Shown here piece after piece: positions 25,373 to 34,473 of a stretch of 64,000 nt of DNA (position 1 is the first letter of the stretch; the number at the start of each line of letters is the position of its first letter). The notes under the pieces are model-generated. The model was given only the letters and a program-made list of their open reading frames with translations. It ran no database searches and had not been told where the DNA came from. This DNA comes from Peptoclostridium acidaminophilum DSM 3953 (GTDB lineage Bacteria > Bacillota > Clostridia > Peptostreptococcales > Peptostreptococcaceae), in contig NZ_CP007452.1 in assembly GCF_000597865.1 (NCBI RefSeq), positions 1,371,183 to 1,435,182 of the forward strand, written 5' to 3'. The translations under genes and the position numbers were made by a program.

Positions 25373-26191
25373 ATGGATAAGCATAACAAAAAATCGATTT
25401 CAAAATTCTTGAATGTTTTCTGGACGGAAGGCAACCCCGATTCGAATTTGCACAGCATCAAAAGACTTGTAAATACTGCTCTTATCGCTTTGATGCTTGC
25501 AACAGTTCTATTATATTCGTTCAGCAAACTGAATTACAATATGCGCCCTGAAACCATATACGAATACAGATATAAATTTTATACCGGTTTTGGCATGACC
25601 GTAGTAATAAGCCTTTTTTCGCTCGTACTCAGCCTTTGCATTGGAACATTCTTTGCGGTTGCCAGAAAATCCAGATTCCTGCCCCTTCATTATCTGAGCA
25701 AGTTCTATGTTGAGATAATAAGGGGTACACCGCTTCTTGTCCAGATATACGTATTTTTCTATATTATAGCTACAGCATTCAGCTTGGAGAACAGATATGT
25801 GCTTGGAATAGTTATACTGTCCATTTTTTCCGGAGCATACGTCACGGAGATTATAAGAGCGGGTGTTGAAAGCATTGAAAAATCACAGATAGAGACGGCG
25901 CGTTCACTTGGCTTCACATCTTTCCAACGATACAGGTTCATAATAATACCACAGGTTATAAGAAGAATTATGCCTCCCCTTGCCGGACAGTTTGCTTCAC
26001 TTGTGAAGGATTCATCACTGCTTTCCGTGATTGCAGTAAGCGAATTCACAAAAAATGTACAGGAGGTTGACTCGATCAACTTTGCGTCAATTGAAAATTA
26101 CATTGCTCTTGCGATAGGGTATATTTTACTGACATTCCCTATATCCATCATTTCCAAAAAACTCGAAAGGAAATTCTACTATGAATCTTAA
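25373..26191 (+). CDS. Amino-acid ABC transporter permease (HisM/GlnP family)
   Basis: A 272-residue permease with an N-terminal extension that contains one extra membrane segment (residues about 35-50), then the His/Glu/Gln/Arg/opine family core: GFGMTVVISLFSLVLSL, the EIIRGTPLLVQIYVFFY segment, and the EAA loop with ESIEKSQIETARSLGFTS...IIIPQVIRR that docks on the ATPase. One permease gene is present, so it probably works as a homodimer. CAGGAG precedes the ATG. The 3' end overlaps the ATPase start by 11 bp. Confidence 0.93.
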   Translation: MDKHNKKSISKFLNVFWTEGNPDSNLHSIKRLVNTALIALMLATVLLYSFSKLNYNMRPETIYEYRYKFYTGFGMTVVISLFSLVLSLCIGTFFAVARKSRFLPLHYLSKFYVEIIRGTPLLVQIYVFFYIIATAFSLENRYVLGIVILSIFSGAYVTEIIRAGVESIEKSQIETARSLGFTSFQRYRFIIIPQVIRRIMPPLAGQFASLVKDSSLLSVIAVSEFTKNVQEVDSINFASIENYIALAIGYILLTFPISIISKKLERKFYYES

Positions 26192-26915
26192 AATATCCGG
26201 ACTCAACATGGACTTTGGACCAAACAGAATATTAAAGGACATCAACCTGGAAATCGATAATGCGCATTCAATTGTAATAGTCGGCCCCTCCGGGGGAGGT
26301 AAATCCACGCTGCTCAGGATACTAGCCGGGCTTCAGCTGCCAAGCAGCGGAAGCATAGAGATAAATGGCAGAAATATGATTTTTGAAGAAAAAAATCTAC
26401 AGGAATATAGAAAAACAGTGGGCATGGTCTTTCAGTCCTATAACCTTTTTCCCCATCTTACCGCGATTGAAAATATCACCCTTCCTTTAGTTGAAATACA
26501 CAAGCTAACACCCCAGGAGGCTCTTGAGCGGGCGGAGGGGCTTTTGGAAAGGTTCCAGCTGCTCGAACACGCCTATAAAAAACCAATGCAGCTTTCAGGC
26601 GGCCAGCAGCAAAGAGTTGCCATAGCGCGGGCTATAGCGATAAAATCGCAGTTCCTCCTGCTGGACGAACCCACCTCAGCCCTTGATCCAGAGCTTACAG
26701 CCGAAGTACTGGAGATGATAGACGAGCTTAAGAATGATTTCAGGGATCTTGTACTTGTAACTCATGAGATGGGCTTTGCAAAGAGGGCATGTGACTATAC
26801 TCTTTTTATGGCAGACGGCAGGATTGTAGAACACGGACCGAGTAAAACTCTGTTTGAAAAGCCGGAATCTCTTCAACTGAAAAATTTTCTTGCGAAAATA
26901 CTTGAATGGCATTAA
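26181..26915 (+). CDS. Amino-acid ABC transporter ATP-binding protein (GlnQ type)
   Basis: A 244-residue ABC ATPase. Walker A is GPSGGGKST (about 35-43), the Q-loop is GMVFQSYNLFPHLT, the signature is LSGGQQQRVAIARA, Walker B is FLLLDEPTSALDPE, and the switch histidine is in LVTHEM. High similarity in pattern to GlnQ/ArtP-type polar amino-acid ATPases. It overlaps the permease gene and is followed by a terminator whose stem includes its own stop codon. The protein completes a three-component importer. Confidence 0.95.
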   Translation: MNLKISGLNMDFGPNRILKDINLEIDNAHSIVIVGPSGGGKSTLLRILAGLQLPSSGSIEINGRNMIFEEKNLQEYRKTVGMVFQSYNLFPHLTAIENITLPLVEIHKLTPQEALERAEGLLERFQLLEHAYKKPMQLSGGQQQRVAIARAIAIKSQFLLLDEPTSALDPELTAEVLEMIDELKNDFRDLVLVTHEMGFAKRACDYTLFMADGRIVEHGPSKTLFEKPESLQLKNFLAKILEWH

Positions 26916-26945
26916 AAATCGCGACAGATTTTTAATGCCATTTTT
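26907..26945 (+). terminator. Terminator of the amino-acid ABC operon
   Basis: A perfect 14-bp stem TGGCATTAAAAATC / GATTTTTAATGCCA with a 6-nt loop, followed by T5. It begins inside the last codons of the ATPase gene and lies directly against the 3' end of the convergent MATE gene. Confidence 0.9.
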
Positions 26946-28298
26946 CTAGGATCGGATTCCAATTTTCTTGAATATCCCAACAGTATAAAAACATGTGATT
27001 GCTACCGCAGACCAATTTACTGCAAATATGCCCCACCATATTCCGGAAATCCCCATATTCAGAGTGCTCGCAAAAACATAGAACACAATCACAGGCATAA
27101 CAAGCTGCCTGTACAATCCTATATATACTGCAAATCCAGGCTTCTTAAGTCCCTGCAGAGCTGAAGTCGCTATGTTGAGCAGGACGTATGTGTTGAACGT
27201 GAAGACCTCTATTCTAAGGTACGCCGCTCCGGCTTCAATCACACTCGCATCCCTTGTGAACAAGGACATGAGCTGTCTTGCAAATGGAAAAACAATGGCC
27301 ATGGCACACGTCATTATTATGACACCATACTTTGCAGCCTTTAAAACTGCGTGACTAATCCGTTCATATTTTTTCGCCCCGTAGTTTTGCCCTACAATCG
27401 AGAGCACTGCAATATTAAGCCCTATAGCCGGCAAAAGCGCTATCTGCTCTATTCTTATTGCTATGCCATAGGCGGCTATTGTTTTCGAATCGGAATACTT
27501 CATTATGAAATAGTTTATGACAAACATGCCAAGTGCCACTGTTACCATGTTCAAACTTGAAGGTATTGCCTGCTTTAATATTTCAATATAATGGCTTGGC
27601 GAAGGAATGAGTTCCGAGCTCTTTAAGTCCGGTATTATTTTTTTTTCGATAATTTTTTTTGCCAGGTATATACCCCCTACAAGCTGAATCAAGACCGTGG
27701 AGAGAGCAATCCCTTGTATGCCCATAGCCGGCACAACCCCCCATCCAAGCACAAAAAGAGGATCAAGCAGTACATTCATAAAAAAACCCAGTATGAGAAC
27801 ATTCCTGTATGGCTTGGTGTCACCATTTGCTGAAAGTATAGCATTAAGCACTGCATTTAGAGCGAAGAAAACCACTCCCTGTAGTATAACCTCCATGTAT
27901 TTTGACGCTTCTGCAAGAGGCTCTCCCTGTGCACCCATGCTCTGCAAAAATATATTTGTCGTGACACTTCCTGCTATAATCAAAACTGCTCCCAGCAACA
28001 CTCCCAGCGTCACCGCGTCAATTGAATATTTTCTGGACTCCCCTTGAGCGCCTTTGCCTATCTCGTTTGATATGATAGCAGTAGTACCAATTCCAAGGCC
28101 AGAGCTGAACGCAATTATTATAAAGAAAACAGGAAACGAAAACGCCATGCCAGCTACTGCCTCGGTAGACACCATAGCAGCAAACAGAGTGTCCACAACG
28201 TTAAACATCGTGTTGAAAAAGAAGCCTGTACTTGCTGGTACAGAAAGCCGTTTTATGAGATTTTCGATTTTGCCTTCCGTAAGCCTGATCTCCTCCAT
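26946..28298 (-). CDS. MATE family multidrug/cation efflux transporter
   Basis: A 450-residue transporter with about 12 membrane helices in two homologous halves, typical of the DinF/NorM superfamily. The N-terminal half opens LSVPASTGFFFNTMFNVVDTLF and the second half has its own repeat (AIPSSLNMVTVALGMFVINYF). It likely exchanges Na+ or H+ for cationic drugs or a metabolite; the substrate is unknown. The start at 28298 is chosen because GAGAGGA is 9 nt upstream; the open frame extends another 16 codons. It is monocistronic and convergent with the ABC operon. Confidence 0.9.
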   Translation of the reverse strand: MEEIRLTEGKIENLIKRLSVPASTGFFFNTMFNVVDTLFAAMVSTEAVAGMAFSFPVFFIIIAFSSGLGIGTTAIISNEIGKGAQGESRKYSIDAVTLGVLLGAVLIIAGSVTTNIFLQSMGAQGEPLAEASKYMEVILQGVVFFALNAVLNAILSANGDTKPYRNVLILGFFMNVLLDPLFVLGWGVVPAMGIQGIALSTVLIQLVGGIYLAKKIIEKKIIPDLKSSELIPSPSHYIEILKQAIPSSLNMVTVALGMFVINYFIMKYSDSKTIAAYGIAIRIEQIALLPAIGLNIAVLSIVGQNYGAKKYERISHAVLKAAKYGVIIMTCAMAIVFPFARQLMSLFTRDASVIEAGAAYLRIEVFTFNTYVLLNIATSALQGLKKPGFAVYIGLYRQLVMPVIVFYVFASTLNMGISGIWWGIFAVNWSAVAITCFYTVGIFKKIGIRS

Positions 28299-28369
28299 AT
28301 AATCCATTCCTCTCAGCCTTTGTTTTTTATAAATTCCATATTCCAACCTGCTTTTCAGATTTATACCCT

Positions 28370-28417
28370 AAACAAAAGAAAATCCGCGAACTTCTGTCCG
28401 CGGATTTTCTTTTGTTT
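28370..28417 (-). terminator. Terminator of the rbs operon
   Basis: A perfect 19-bp inverted repeat (arms 28370-28388 and 28399-28417, core AAAATCCGCG/CGCGGATTTT) with a 10-nt loop immediately follows the rbsB stop. It carries A and T tracts on both sides and can act in both directions. Confidence 0.9.
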
Positions 28418-28421
28418 CATA

Positions 28422-29327
28422 TTATTTTGTAACAAGCTTGAGTTCAACAGGTATGAACTCTTCTACGCTCTCTTCATTTAATATATTTTGAGCTGTTTCA
28501 ACGCCAAGCGAGCCTATCATGTCAGGCTGCTGAGCTACAGTTGCAGCCATTTTTCCAGCTTCAACAGATTTAACGGCATCATCTGTGGCATCAAAGCCTA
28601 CAACTATTATGCTTCTGCCGCTTGTTTCTATCGCTTCTAATGCTCCAAGGGCCATTTCATCATTATGCGCAAACACAGCATCTATCTCCGGCTGAGCCTG
28701 GAGTATATTCTCCATTACTTCAAGACCCTTTGTTCTATCAAAATTTGCAACCTGCTTGGCTACAACTTCGTAGCTTGCTTTTCCTGCAATCGCCTCATTA
28801 AAGCCCTTACCTCTGTCTCTGGCTGCAGATGTTCCAGCTATACCCTCGAGTTCAACAAGCTTTCCGCCATCAGGAAGCTTGCCTATTATAAACTCTCCTG
28901 CCATCTTTCCGCCTGCTACGTTGTCTGAAGCTATATGACTTACAACTTCTCCTCCGTTAGCTCCTCTGTCTAGAGTAACTACAGGAATTTGTGCATCATT
29001 AGCTGCCATTACTGCATTTACAACCGCATCCGAGTCGGTAGGGTTTATTAGTATTAATGACACCCCTTGCGTAACCAGGTCTTCAACGTTCGCTATTTCC
29101 TTGGATGGATCGTCTTGAGAATCAAGCACTATTAGCTCATAACCAAGCTCCTGAGCCTTTTTCTCTGCGCCCTCTTTGAGAGTTACAAAGAATGGGTTGT
29201 TAAGAGTAGATACAACAAGGCCTATCTTCTGTTTGCCTTCCTGTGTCTCTCCTCCTTTGCCTGCACATGCTGTCAAAGAACCAATTGCCAGTAAAGCTGT
29301 TAGTAGAATAGCAAGAAACTTTTTCAT
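28422..29327 (-). CDS. rbsB: Ribose ABC transporter substrate-binding protein RbsB
   Basis: RbsB is a lipoprotein sugar-binding protein of the LacI-like periplasmic family, 301 residues. The signal peptide ends in a lipobox LTAC (Cys21). Ligand-site segments [31 protein letters not shown] and [16 protein letters not shown] are typical for ribose binding. It is the last gene of rbsRKDACB, the order known from Bacillus subtilis. A small hairpin between rbsC and rbsB may raise its level relative to the membrane components. Confidence 0.95.
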   Translation of the reverse strand: MKKFLAILLTALLAIGSLTACAGKGGETQEGKQKIGLVVSTLNNPFFVTLKEGAEKKAQELGYELIVLDSQDDPSKEIANVEDLVTQGVSLILINPTDSDAVVNAVMAANDAQIPVVTLDRGANGGEVVSHIASDNVAGGKMAGEFIIGKLPDGGKLVELEGIAGTSAARDRGKGFNEAIAGKASYEVVAKQVANFDRTKGLEVMENILQAQPEIDAVFAHNDEMALGALEAIETSGRSIIVVGFDATDDAVKSVEAGKMAATVAQQPDMIGSLGVETAQNILNEESVEEFIPVELKLVTK

Positions 29328-29359
29328 AAAACATCCTCCTTTATATTCTTTATTATTAT

Positions 29360-29375
29360 GCTGGAATACTCCAGC
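29360..29375 (-). promoter_or_regulatory. Intercistronic hairpin between rbsC and rbsB
   Basis: GCTGGA-ATAC-TCCAGC, a perfect 6-bp stem with a tetraloop in the only sizeable gap (55 bp) inside the operon. There is no T-run, so it more likely stabilises processed rbsB mRNA than terminates transcription. Confidence 0.45.
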
Positions 29376-29382
29376 TTGAAGC

Positions 29383-30315
29383 CTACTTGTTCTTCCTGTC
29401 TATCAGTACTGCAGCAAGTATTACAAGACCTTTTATCATCATTTGAAAATACGATGATACATCCAGAAGATTTAGTGCATTTCCAAGGATTCCTATTATA
29501 AGCGCTCCGAATATCGTTCCTATTATTGTTCCAGCTCCGCCTGCAAGGCTTGTTCCACCCAGCACTACAGCAGCTATTGCATCTAGTTCGTATCCTGTTC
29601 CCGCTGTAGGCTGCGCTGAAGACAGCCTCGATGTTATTATTATACCCGCAAGCGCTGCAAGCATTCCGCTTATTGTGTATACGTACATTTTGAGCCTGTC
29701 TGTGTTTAGTCCCGAAAGCTTTGTAGCTTCTTCATTTCCGCCAAGAGCATATACATATCTGCCCAGCCTTGTCTGTGTCAAAACATAAAAGCCAAGAGCA
29801 AATATTATCACCATAATATATATGGGTATGGGCACACCGCCAATATAACCAGAACCTATGCTTCTAAATGCGTCAAAATATTGCGAACCTCTAAATGTTA
29901 TTGGCTTTCCTTTAGTAAAAACCAGGGTAGCTCCTCTGAGTATCGTCATTGTTGCCAGCGTAGCTATAAATGGCTGAATTTTGCCTTTGCTTATTACAAT
30001 TCCGCTGAAAAGGCCCGATGCAGCTCCTATTCCCAGCGTTATGAGTACCGCAAACAATATGTTCATATCAGACGCCAGAAGACTTGCGCACACAGCACCT
30101 GTAAAGGCAAGTATTGCTCCTACCGAAAGGTCTATTCCGCCTGTTAATATTACAAAAGTCATACCTGCGGCTATTACTGCATTTATGGAAGTCTGTCTTA
30201 AAATGTTGAGTATATTAGGCAGGGTCAGGAATCTTGGATTCATGAAGGAAATAATTATTGCAAATATTACAAGTCCTATAACCGGCCTTAGTTTCATAAT
30301 GGTGTCTTTTTTCAT
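29383..30315 (-). CDS. rbsC: Ribose ABC transporter permease RbsC
   Basis: A 310-residue permease of the branched-chain/ribose type with 8-10 membrane helices. The [30 protein letters not shown] segment and [30 protein letters not shown] are conserved in RbsC; the latter contains the loop that contacts RbsA. The ATG follows the rbsA TAG stop with no gap and uses GGAGGAG inside the end of rbsA. Confidence 0.95.
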   Translation of the reverse strand: MKKDTIMKLRPVIGLVIFAIIISFMNPRFLTLPNILNILRQTSINAVIAAGMTFVILTGGIDLSVGAILAFTGAVCASLLASDMNILFAVLITLGIGAASGLFSGIVISKGKIQPFIATLATMTILRGATLVFTKGKPITFRGSQYFDAFRSIGSGYIGGVPIPIYIMVIIFALGFYVLTQTRLGRYVYALGGNEEATKLSGLNTDRLKMYVYTISGMLAALAGIIITSRLSSAQPTAGTGYELDAIAAVVLGGTSLAGGAGTIIGTIFGALIIGILGNALNLLDVSSYFQMMIKGLVILAAVLIDRKNK

Positions 30316-31818
30316 CTATTGCTCCTCCTTTATTAATCCTACGGCACATCTCATTATCCCGTCCTGGGTCGCATCCTTGGAATCGAACTCGCCCGTTATC
30401 CTGCCTTCGTGCATTACGATTATTCTGTCGCTCATTCCTAGTATTTCCGGCATTTCAGAAGATATCATTATTATGCTCATGCCGTCCTTTTTGAATGAAT
30501 TTATAAGATCGTATATCTCTTTTTTTGCACCGACATCCACCCCTCGTGTCGGCTCGTCAAGTATAAGCACCTTGGGCTTAGTCATAAGACACTTGGCTAT
30601 AGACACCTTTTGCTGGTTTCCGCCGCTGAGGTTCTTAATCTTCTGCTTTATCCCCGGTGTCTTGATACTTAGTTTTTCTACATATCCCTTGACAAGGGCT
30701 TCCTCGTCCTTTTTGTCTATGCTGAAGAATTTCCCTTTAAGGCTCTTCAGCGCCGAGAGGCTCATGTTGTCCCTTACGGAAAGCCCAACAATAAGGCCCT
30801 CGCCCTTTCTGTCCTCCGATACATATGCAATGCCATTTTTCAATGCATCCATAGTCGAGTTTATATCGACAGCCCTGCCATCCACATGTATTTCTCCCTT
30901 TTCCATTCCTATATAGCCGTATATAGTCTTTGCAAGCTCAGTCCTGCCGGCGCCCATAAGGCCAGCAATGCCCAATATCTCACCCTTTTTGACTTCAAAT
31001 TCAATATCGTCTACATACTTGTTGCTCAGCCTGCTTACCCTCAGCGCAGTTTCTCCCATGGCGGCTTCAACTTTCGGAAACTGCTCGCTTAGCTTTCTAC
31101 CCACCATCATCTCAATGAGAATATCTTCATCTATGTCAGCCACTTTTCTTTCTCCCACATACTTGCCGTCCCTTAGCACGGTTACCCTGTCGCAAATCAT
31201 GAATATCTCATTAAGTCTGTGGGATATGTATACAATGGCTTTTTTTTCATTTTTGAGCTCTCCTACCACATTGAAAAGGCTCTCAGTCTCAGTGTCGGTA
31301 AGGGCATCCGTCGGCTCGTCCATTATTATAACCCTTGCATTTAGAGAGAGCGCTTTCGCTATTTCAACCATCTGTCTTTGGCCTATGCTCAGATTACCGA
31401 CTAGCTCCTTAGGGCTCTGCTTTACATTCAGCTTGTCGAGGAGCATCTGAGTTTCGCTGTTTAGCTTTTTCCAGTCAATCCTGCCAAGCTTGCCCACTGG
31501 CTCTCTGCCTATAAATATGTTTTCAGCTATGCTGAGCTGGGATATAAGGTTGAGCTCCTGGTGTATTATTGCGATCCCCATGTCCTGGGCATGCCTTGGT
31601 CCCTTGATGCTTACATCCTTGCCGTCGTATATTATTTCTCCCATATCATTTGAATACACTCCGCTCATTATCTTCATGAGCGTCGATTTGCCTGCTCCGT
31701 TCTCTCCTATGAGCGCAAGAACCTCGCCCTCGTACACGTCGAGGTTTACTTCGTCGAGAGCCTTAACTCCCGGAAATTCTTTTGTTATATTCTTCATTTG
31801 CAGGATTGGATTTTTCAA
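30316..31818 (-). CDS. rbsA: Ribose ABC transporter ATP-binding protein RbsA
   Basis: A 500-residue double ABC ATPase. The first cassette has GENGAGKST, LSIGQRQMVEIAKAL and MDEPTDALT. The second has the degenerate Walker A GLMGAGRTE (usual in sugar ATPases of this kind), LSGGNQQKVSIAKCL and LDEPTRGVDVG. It energises ribose import with RbsC and RbsB. The TTG at 31818 is preferred because AGGAG lies 8 nt upstream; an in-frame GTG 3 codons earlier overlaps that site. Confidence 0.95.
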   Translation of the reverse strand: MKNPILQMKNITKEFPGVKALDEVNLDVYEGEVLALIGENGAGKSTLMKIMSGVYSNDMGEIIYDGKDVSIKGPRHAQDMGIAIIHQELNLISQLSIAENIFIGREPVGKLGRIDWKKLNSETQMLLDKLNVKQSPKELVGNLSIGQRQMVEIAKALSLNARVIIMDEPTDALTDTETESLFNVVGELKNEKKAIVYISHRLNEIFMICDRVTVLRDGKYVGERKVADIDEDILIEMMVGRKLSEQFPKVEAAMGETALRVSRLSNKYVDDIEFEVKKGEILGIAGLMGAGRTELAKTIYGYIGMEKGEIHVDGRAVDINSTMDALKNGIAYVSEDRKGEGLIVGLSVRDNMSLSALKSLKGKFFSIDKKDEEALVKGYVEKLSIKTPGIKQKIKNLSGGNQQKVSIAKCLMTKPKVLILDEPTRGVDVGAKKEIYDLINSFKKDGMSIIMISSEMPEILGMSDRIIVMHEGRITGEFDSKDATQDGIMRCAVGLIKEEQ

Positions 31819-31829
31819 TATTATCACTC

Positions 31830-32237
31830 CTAGAATACTACTCCGGATTTTAATATGACATTCGCATAAGGCGTAAATTCCCCGGTTCTTATTATAGCTT
31901 TCGAGCTTGCGGTAAGCGTCTTGAAGTCTTCATGAGCTAGCTTTGTTATTTTCACTGCTCCGTTTAATTTTTCAACAGCCTCAAGCAGCCTTTCATAAAC
32001 AACGGGGCTTGCCGTCTCGAATTCCTCTGCTACAACAATCTCCTCTACCTTAAGTTCCAGCAGAACAGCCTCAACCGTTTCTATGAAGGTCGGAACGCCT
32101 TTTACAAGCGCAAGGTCAATCCTTTGTACGTTCTCATGTATGGGAAGTCCGCTGTCGCATACGGTTATACTGTCGGTATGGCCCATGCCGGCAATCGCCG
32201 CGGAAATGCTGGAGTTGATAAGGCCCGTCTTTTTCAA
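31830..32237 (-). CDS. rbsD: D-ribose pyranase RbsD
   Basis: RbsD interconverts pyranose and furanose forms of ribose so that ribokinase receives its substrate. The 135-residue protein has the family opening MKKTGLINSSISAAIAGMGHTD with the conserved histidine, DSGLPI, and the C-terminal IIRTGEFTPYANVILKSGV. It lies between rbsK and rbsA, as in other Firmicutes. Confidence 0.96.
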   Translation of the reverse strand: MKKTGLINSSISAAIAGMGHTDSITVCDSGLPIHENVQRIDLALVKGVPTFIETVEAVLLELKVEEIVVAEEFETASPVVYERLLEAVEKLNGAVKITKLAHEDFKTLTASSKAIIRTGEFTPYANVILKSGVVF

Positions 32238-32250
32238 TTTGACTCCTCCT

Positions 32251-33153
32251 TTACACCTCTATCTCATTTATATACGGTATTGAGCTTTGAGCTCCTTCTC
32301 TTGTAACTGCAACTGCAGCTGCGCTCGTAGCCAGCCCTATGGCTTCTTCGATGCTCTTACCTTTTGATAGCGCAGCCGCAATTCCACCTATAAAACTGTC
32401 GCCTGCTGCCGTGGTATCAAGTGCCTTCACCTTTTTTGCATCATATTTTTTGTGGAAGCCTTCTTTCACATGAAGCGAACCTTTTTCCCCGAGCGTAACG
32501 ATTATTTCCTTGACGCCCATGGCGATTAATCTTTCTGCGGCTGCCACGGCATCTTCCATATTTTCTATTTTCATGCCGCTTGTTATCTCCAGCTCAGTTT
32601 CATTTGGTATGAGAAGATCCACATTTCTTATTGTCTCTTCATCCAGCTCCTTAGCTGGGGCTGGATTAAGTATTGTGTACTTGCCGAGAGACTTTGCCAG
32701 CGCAAGAGCGTGCATTACAGCATTATCTGGTATTTCCAGCTGAGCTACAACAAAGCTTGAGCTTTTTATAATCTCAATGTTTGTGTCTATGTAATCACTC
32801 GACACTTTGAAATTCGCTCCCGAATTGACTATTATGCAATTAGAGCCGGTCTCGTCAACGGTGATTGCAGCTATCCCGGTTGGAACACCATCTTCCACAG
32901 CCACACCGCTTACATCTATGCCGTCCTTGACAAGGGCCTCTACAAGTTCAGCTCCGAATGAATCGCCACCGACCTTGCCTATCATTGCAACGTCTCCTCC
33001 AAGTCTTGATATGGCTACCGCCTGGTTTGCGCCTTTGCCTCCGGGTATCTGCTTAAAGCTTTTTCCCAGCACAGTCTGGCCTAGCTTTGGCATTCTCTCG
33101 ACGCTTGATACAAGATCCATATTTATGCTTCCTATAACAACAATTTCCGCCAT
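32251..33153 (-). CDS. rbsK: Ribokinase RbsK
   Basis: A PfkB-family kinase of 300 residues that makes ribose-5-phosphate. Substrate-binding GSINMDLV (near residue 7) and GGKGANQAVAISRLG are at the N-terminus. The catalytic DTTAAGDSFIGGIAAAL anion-hole motif, with the base Asp, is near residue 245. GGGGGAG precedes the ATG. It is the second gene of the rbs operon and links uptake to the pentose phosphate pathway (transketolase is elsewhere in this window). Confidence 0.96.
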   Translation of the reverse strand: MAEIVVIGSINMDLVSSVERMPKLGQTVLGKSFKQIPGGKGANQAVAISRLGGDVAMIGKVGGDSFGAELVEALVKDGIDVSGVAVEDGVPTGIAAITVDETGSNCIIVNSGANFKVSSDYIDTNIEIIKSSSFVVAQLEIPDNAVMHALALAKSLGKYTILNPAPAKELDEETIRNVDLLIPNETELEITSGMKIENMEDAVAAAERLIAMGVKEIIVTLGEKGSLHVKEGFHKKYDAKKVKALDTTAAGDSFIGGIAAALSKGKSIEEAIGLATSAAAVAVTREGAQSSIPYINEIEV

Positions 33154-33168
33154 TCAAACTCCCCCCAT

Positions 33169-34182
33169 TTATGCTTGCCTTACGGAATCTCTTATAATAA
33201 GCTCCGGCTGCAACACAAGCCTCGTCTCGCTGACTCGTTTGCCTTCGAGTATTTTCAACAGCATTTCAACCGCCTCAAAACCCATCTCATATTTTGGCTG
33301 TCTCACAGTTGTAAGCTCGGGCTCAATCAGTCTGGATACGTATATATCGTCAAAGCCCACTACAGAAATGTCTTTCGGGACAGAGAGCCCTTTTTCCTTC
33401 AAGCTTTTTACTGCTCCAATTGCAATCAGGTCGTTTCCGCAGAATATGCCGTCAAACTCGATTTTATTATCGACTGCAGCTATTGCCGCTTCCCGCCCCC
33501 AGGTTTCATTGAATTCTCCTTCAAGCACACATCCCGCTTCGTATTCTATGTTGCTTTCTTTAAGCGCAGACTTGTATCCTTCGAGCCTTTCAATGGAAGC
33601 TTTGCTTGTCAAAGGCCCCGAAATGAAAAGTATCCTTCTCAAACCCTGATTTATCATATATTTTACAGCATCATGAGCACCCTTAAAGTTGTCTGTGAAT
33701 ACCCTGCCCTTTACATAATCCGTTTCTATATCTATGTCTCGGTCCACAAGTATCACAGGGACAAAGTAATTCTTTGTCTTGTCTAATCGATCTTCTCTTT
33801 TTGAAGAGGGCGCCATGATTATGCCATCCACCATCTTTTCGGCGAGTATCCTGAGATATTCATCCTCTTTGTCAATTTTGTTGTCCGTATTGCAAAAAAT
33901 TATATTGTATCCTGCGCTGTTCGCCCTGTCCTCGACGCCTCTTGCCAGCTCAGGAAAAAATGGGTTTCTTATGTCAGGTATGATAAGTCCGATCGTATTT
34001 GTCTTCTTAGTCACAAGGCTTCTGGCTACGGTGCTGGGAGTATAGTTATATTCCTTCATCAGGCTTGTTATCCTCTCCCTTGTCGCCTGGCTTATGCTTT
34101 CGTCCTTGTTGTTTATGACCTTGGATACTGTTGTAGTTGAAACTCCCGCTAGTCTTGCTATATCTTTTATAGTTATTTTCAT
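33169..34182 (-). CDS. rbsR: LacI-family repressor RbsR
   Basis: A 337-residue LacI/GalR repressor. The HTH at the very N-terminus reads TIKDIARLAGVSTTTVSKVINN, followed by the hinge helix YTPSTVARSLVTKKT and a sugar-binding domain of the RbsB fold (IGLIIPDIRNPFFPELARGVED). As first gene of the rbs operon, it most likely represses the operon and itself through the tandem operators directly upstream, with ribose or a ribose phosphate as inducer. Confidence 0.93.
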   Translation of the reverse strand: MKITIKDIARLAGVSTTTVSKVINNKDESISQATRERITSLMKEYNYTPSTVARSLVTKKTNTIGLIIPDIRNPFFPELARGVEDRANSAGYNIIFCNTDNKIDKEDEYLRILAEKMVDGIIMAPSSKREDRLDKTKNYFVPVILVDRDIDIETDYVKGRVFTDNFKGAHDAVKYMINQGLRRILFISGPLTSKASIERLEGYKSALKESNIEYEAGCVLEGEFNETWGREAAIAAVDNKIEFDGIFCGNDLIAIGAVKSLKEKGLSVPKDISVVGFDDIYVSRLIEPELTTVRQPKYEMGFEAVEMLLKILEGKRVSETRLVLQPELIIRDSVRQA

Positions 34183-34216
34183 AGTCGCTCACTTCCAGAT
34201 ATTCTCAATGCGGCAT

Positions 34217-34245
34217 GGGTAACCGGTTTAGTAAAACGTTTACCC
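34217..34245. promoter_or_regulatory. Tandem LacI-type operators of the rbs operon
   Basis: The minus strand reads GGGTAAACGTTTTAC followed by TAAACCGGTTACCC. These are two LacI/GalR-type dyads centred on CG, back to back, and together they form a larger GGGTAA...TTACCC palindrome. They begin at the predicted transcription start, ideal for repression by RbsR. Confidence 0.65.
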
Positions 34246-34250
34246 AATAA

Positions 34251-34279
34251 AAGATACCATTAATCACTAACTTTTTCAA
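34251..34279 (-). promoter_or_regulatory. rbs operon promoter
   Basis: -35 TTGAAA (plus 34274-34279), 17-bp spacer, -10 TATCTT (plus 34251-34256). It immediately precedes the operator pair and lies about 70 bp before rbsR. Confidence 0.6.
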
Positions 34280-34438
34280 TATTTTTTTCGAATCCATGCG
34301 ATATTATTTCCTGACAAGCTGACACTCCCCACGACAAGCCCACGAGGTATTCTATCGGAAATTCTATAACATCTTGTATCCTGCAAGCGAGTTTATATCT
34401 TAGTAGAGATTTACCCTATATTATTTTTTTTAATACAA

Positions 34439-34462
34439 AAACCCGGATAATTATCCGGGTTT
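34439..34462 (-). terminator. Terminator of the his operon
   Basis: AAACCCGGATAA / TTATCCGGGTTT followed on the minus strand by TTTGTATT and further T-rich sequence, 11 bp after the hisIE stop. The 34280-34438 stretch between it and the rbs promoter holds no gene. Confidence 0.85.
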
Positions 34463-34473
34463 AATCTGAATTT

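Noticed and set aside
29981-33649. Long plus-strand frames opposite rbsC, rbsA and rbsK (up to about 310 codons)
   Set aside because: All are mirror frames of well-supported minus-strand genes with no start signals and shadow-like composition.
34439-34462. AAACCCGGATAATTATCCGGGTTT as an operator
   Set aside because: It directly follows the hisIE stop and runs into a T-rich stretch on the same strand, so a terminator is the simpler reading.
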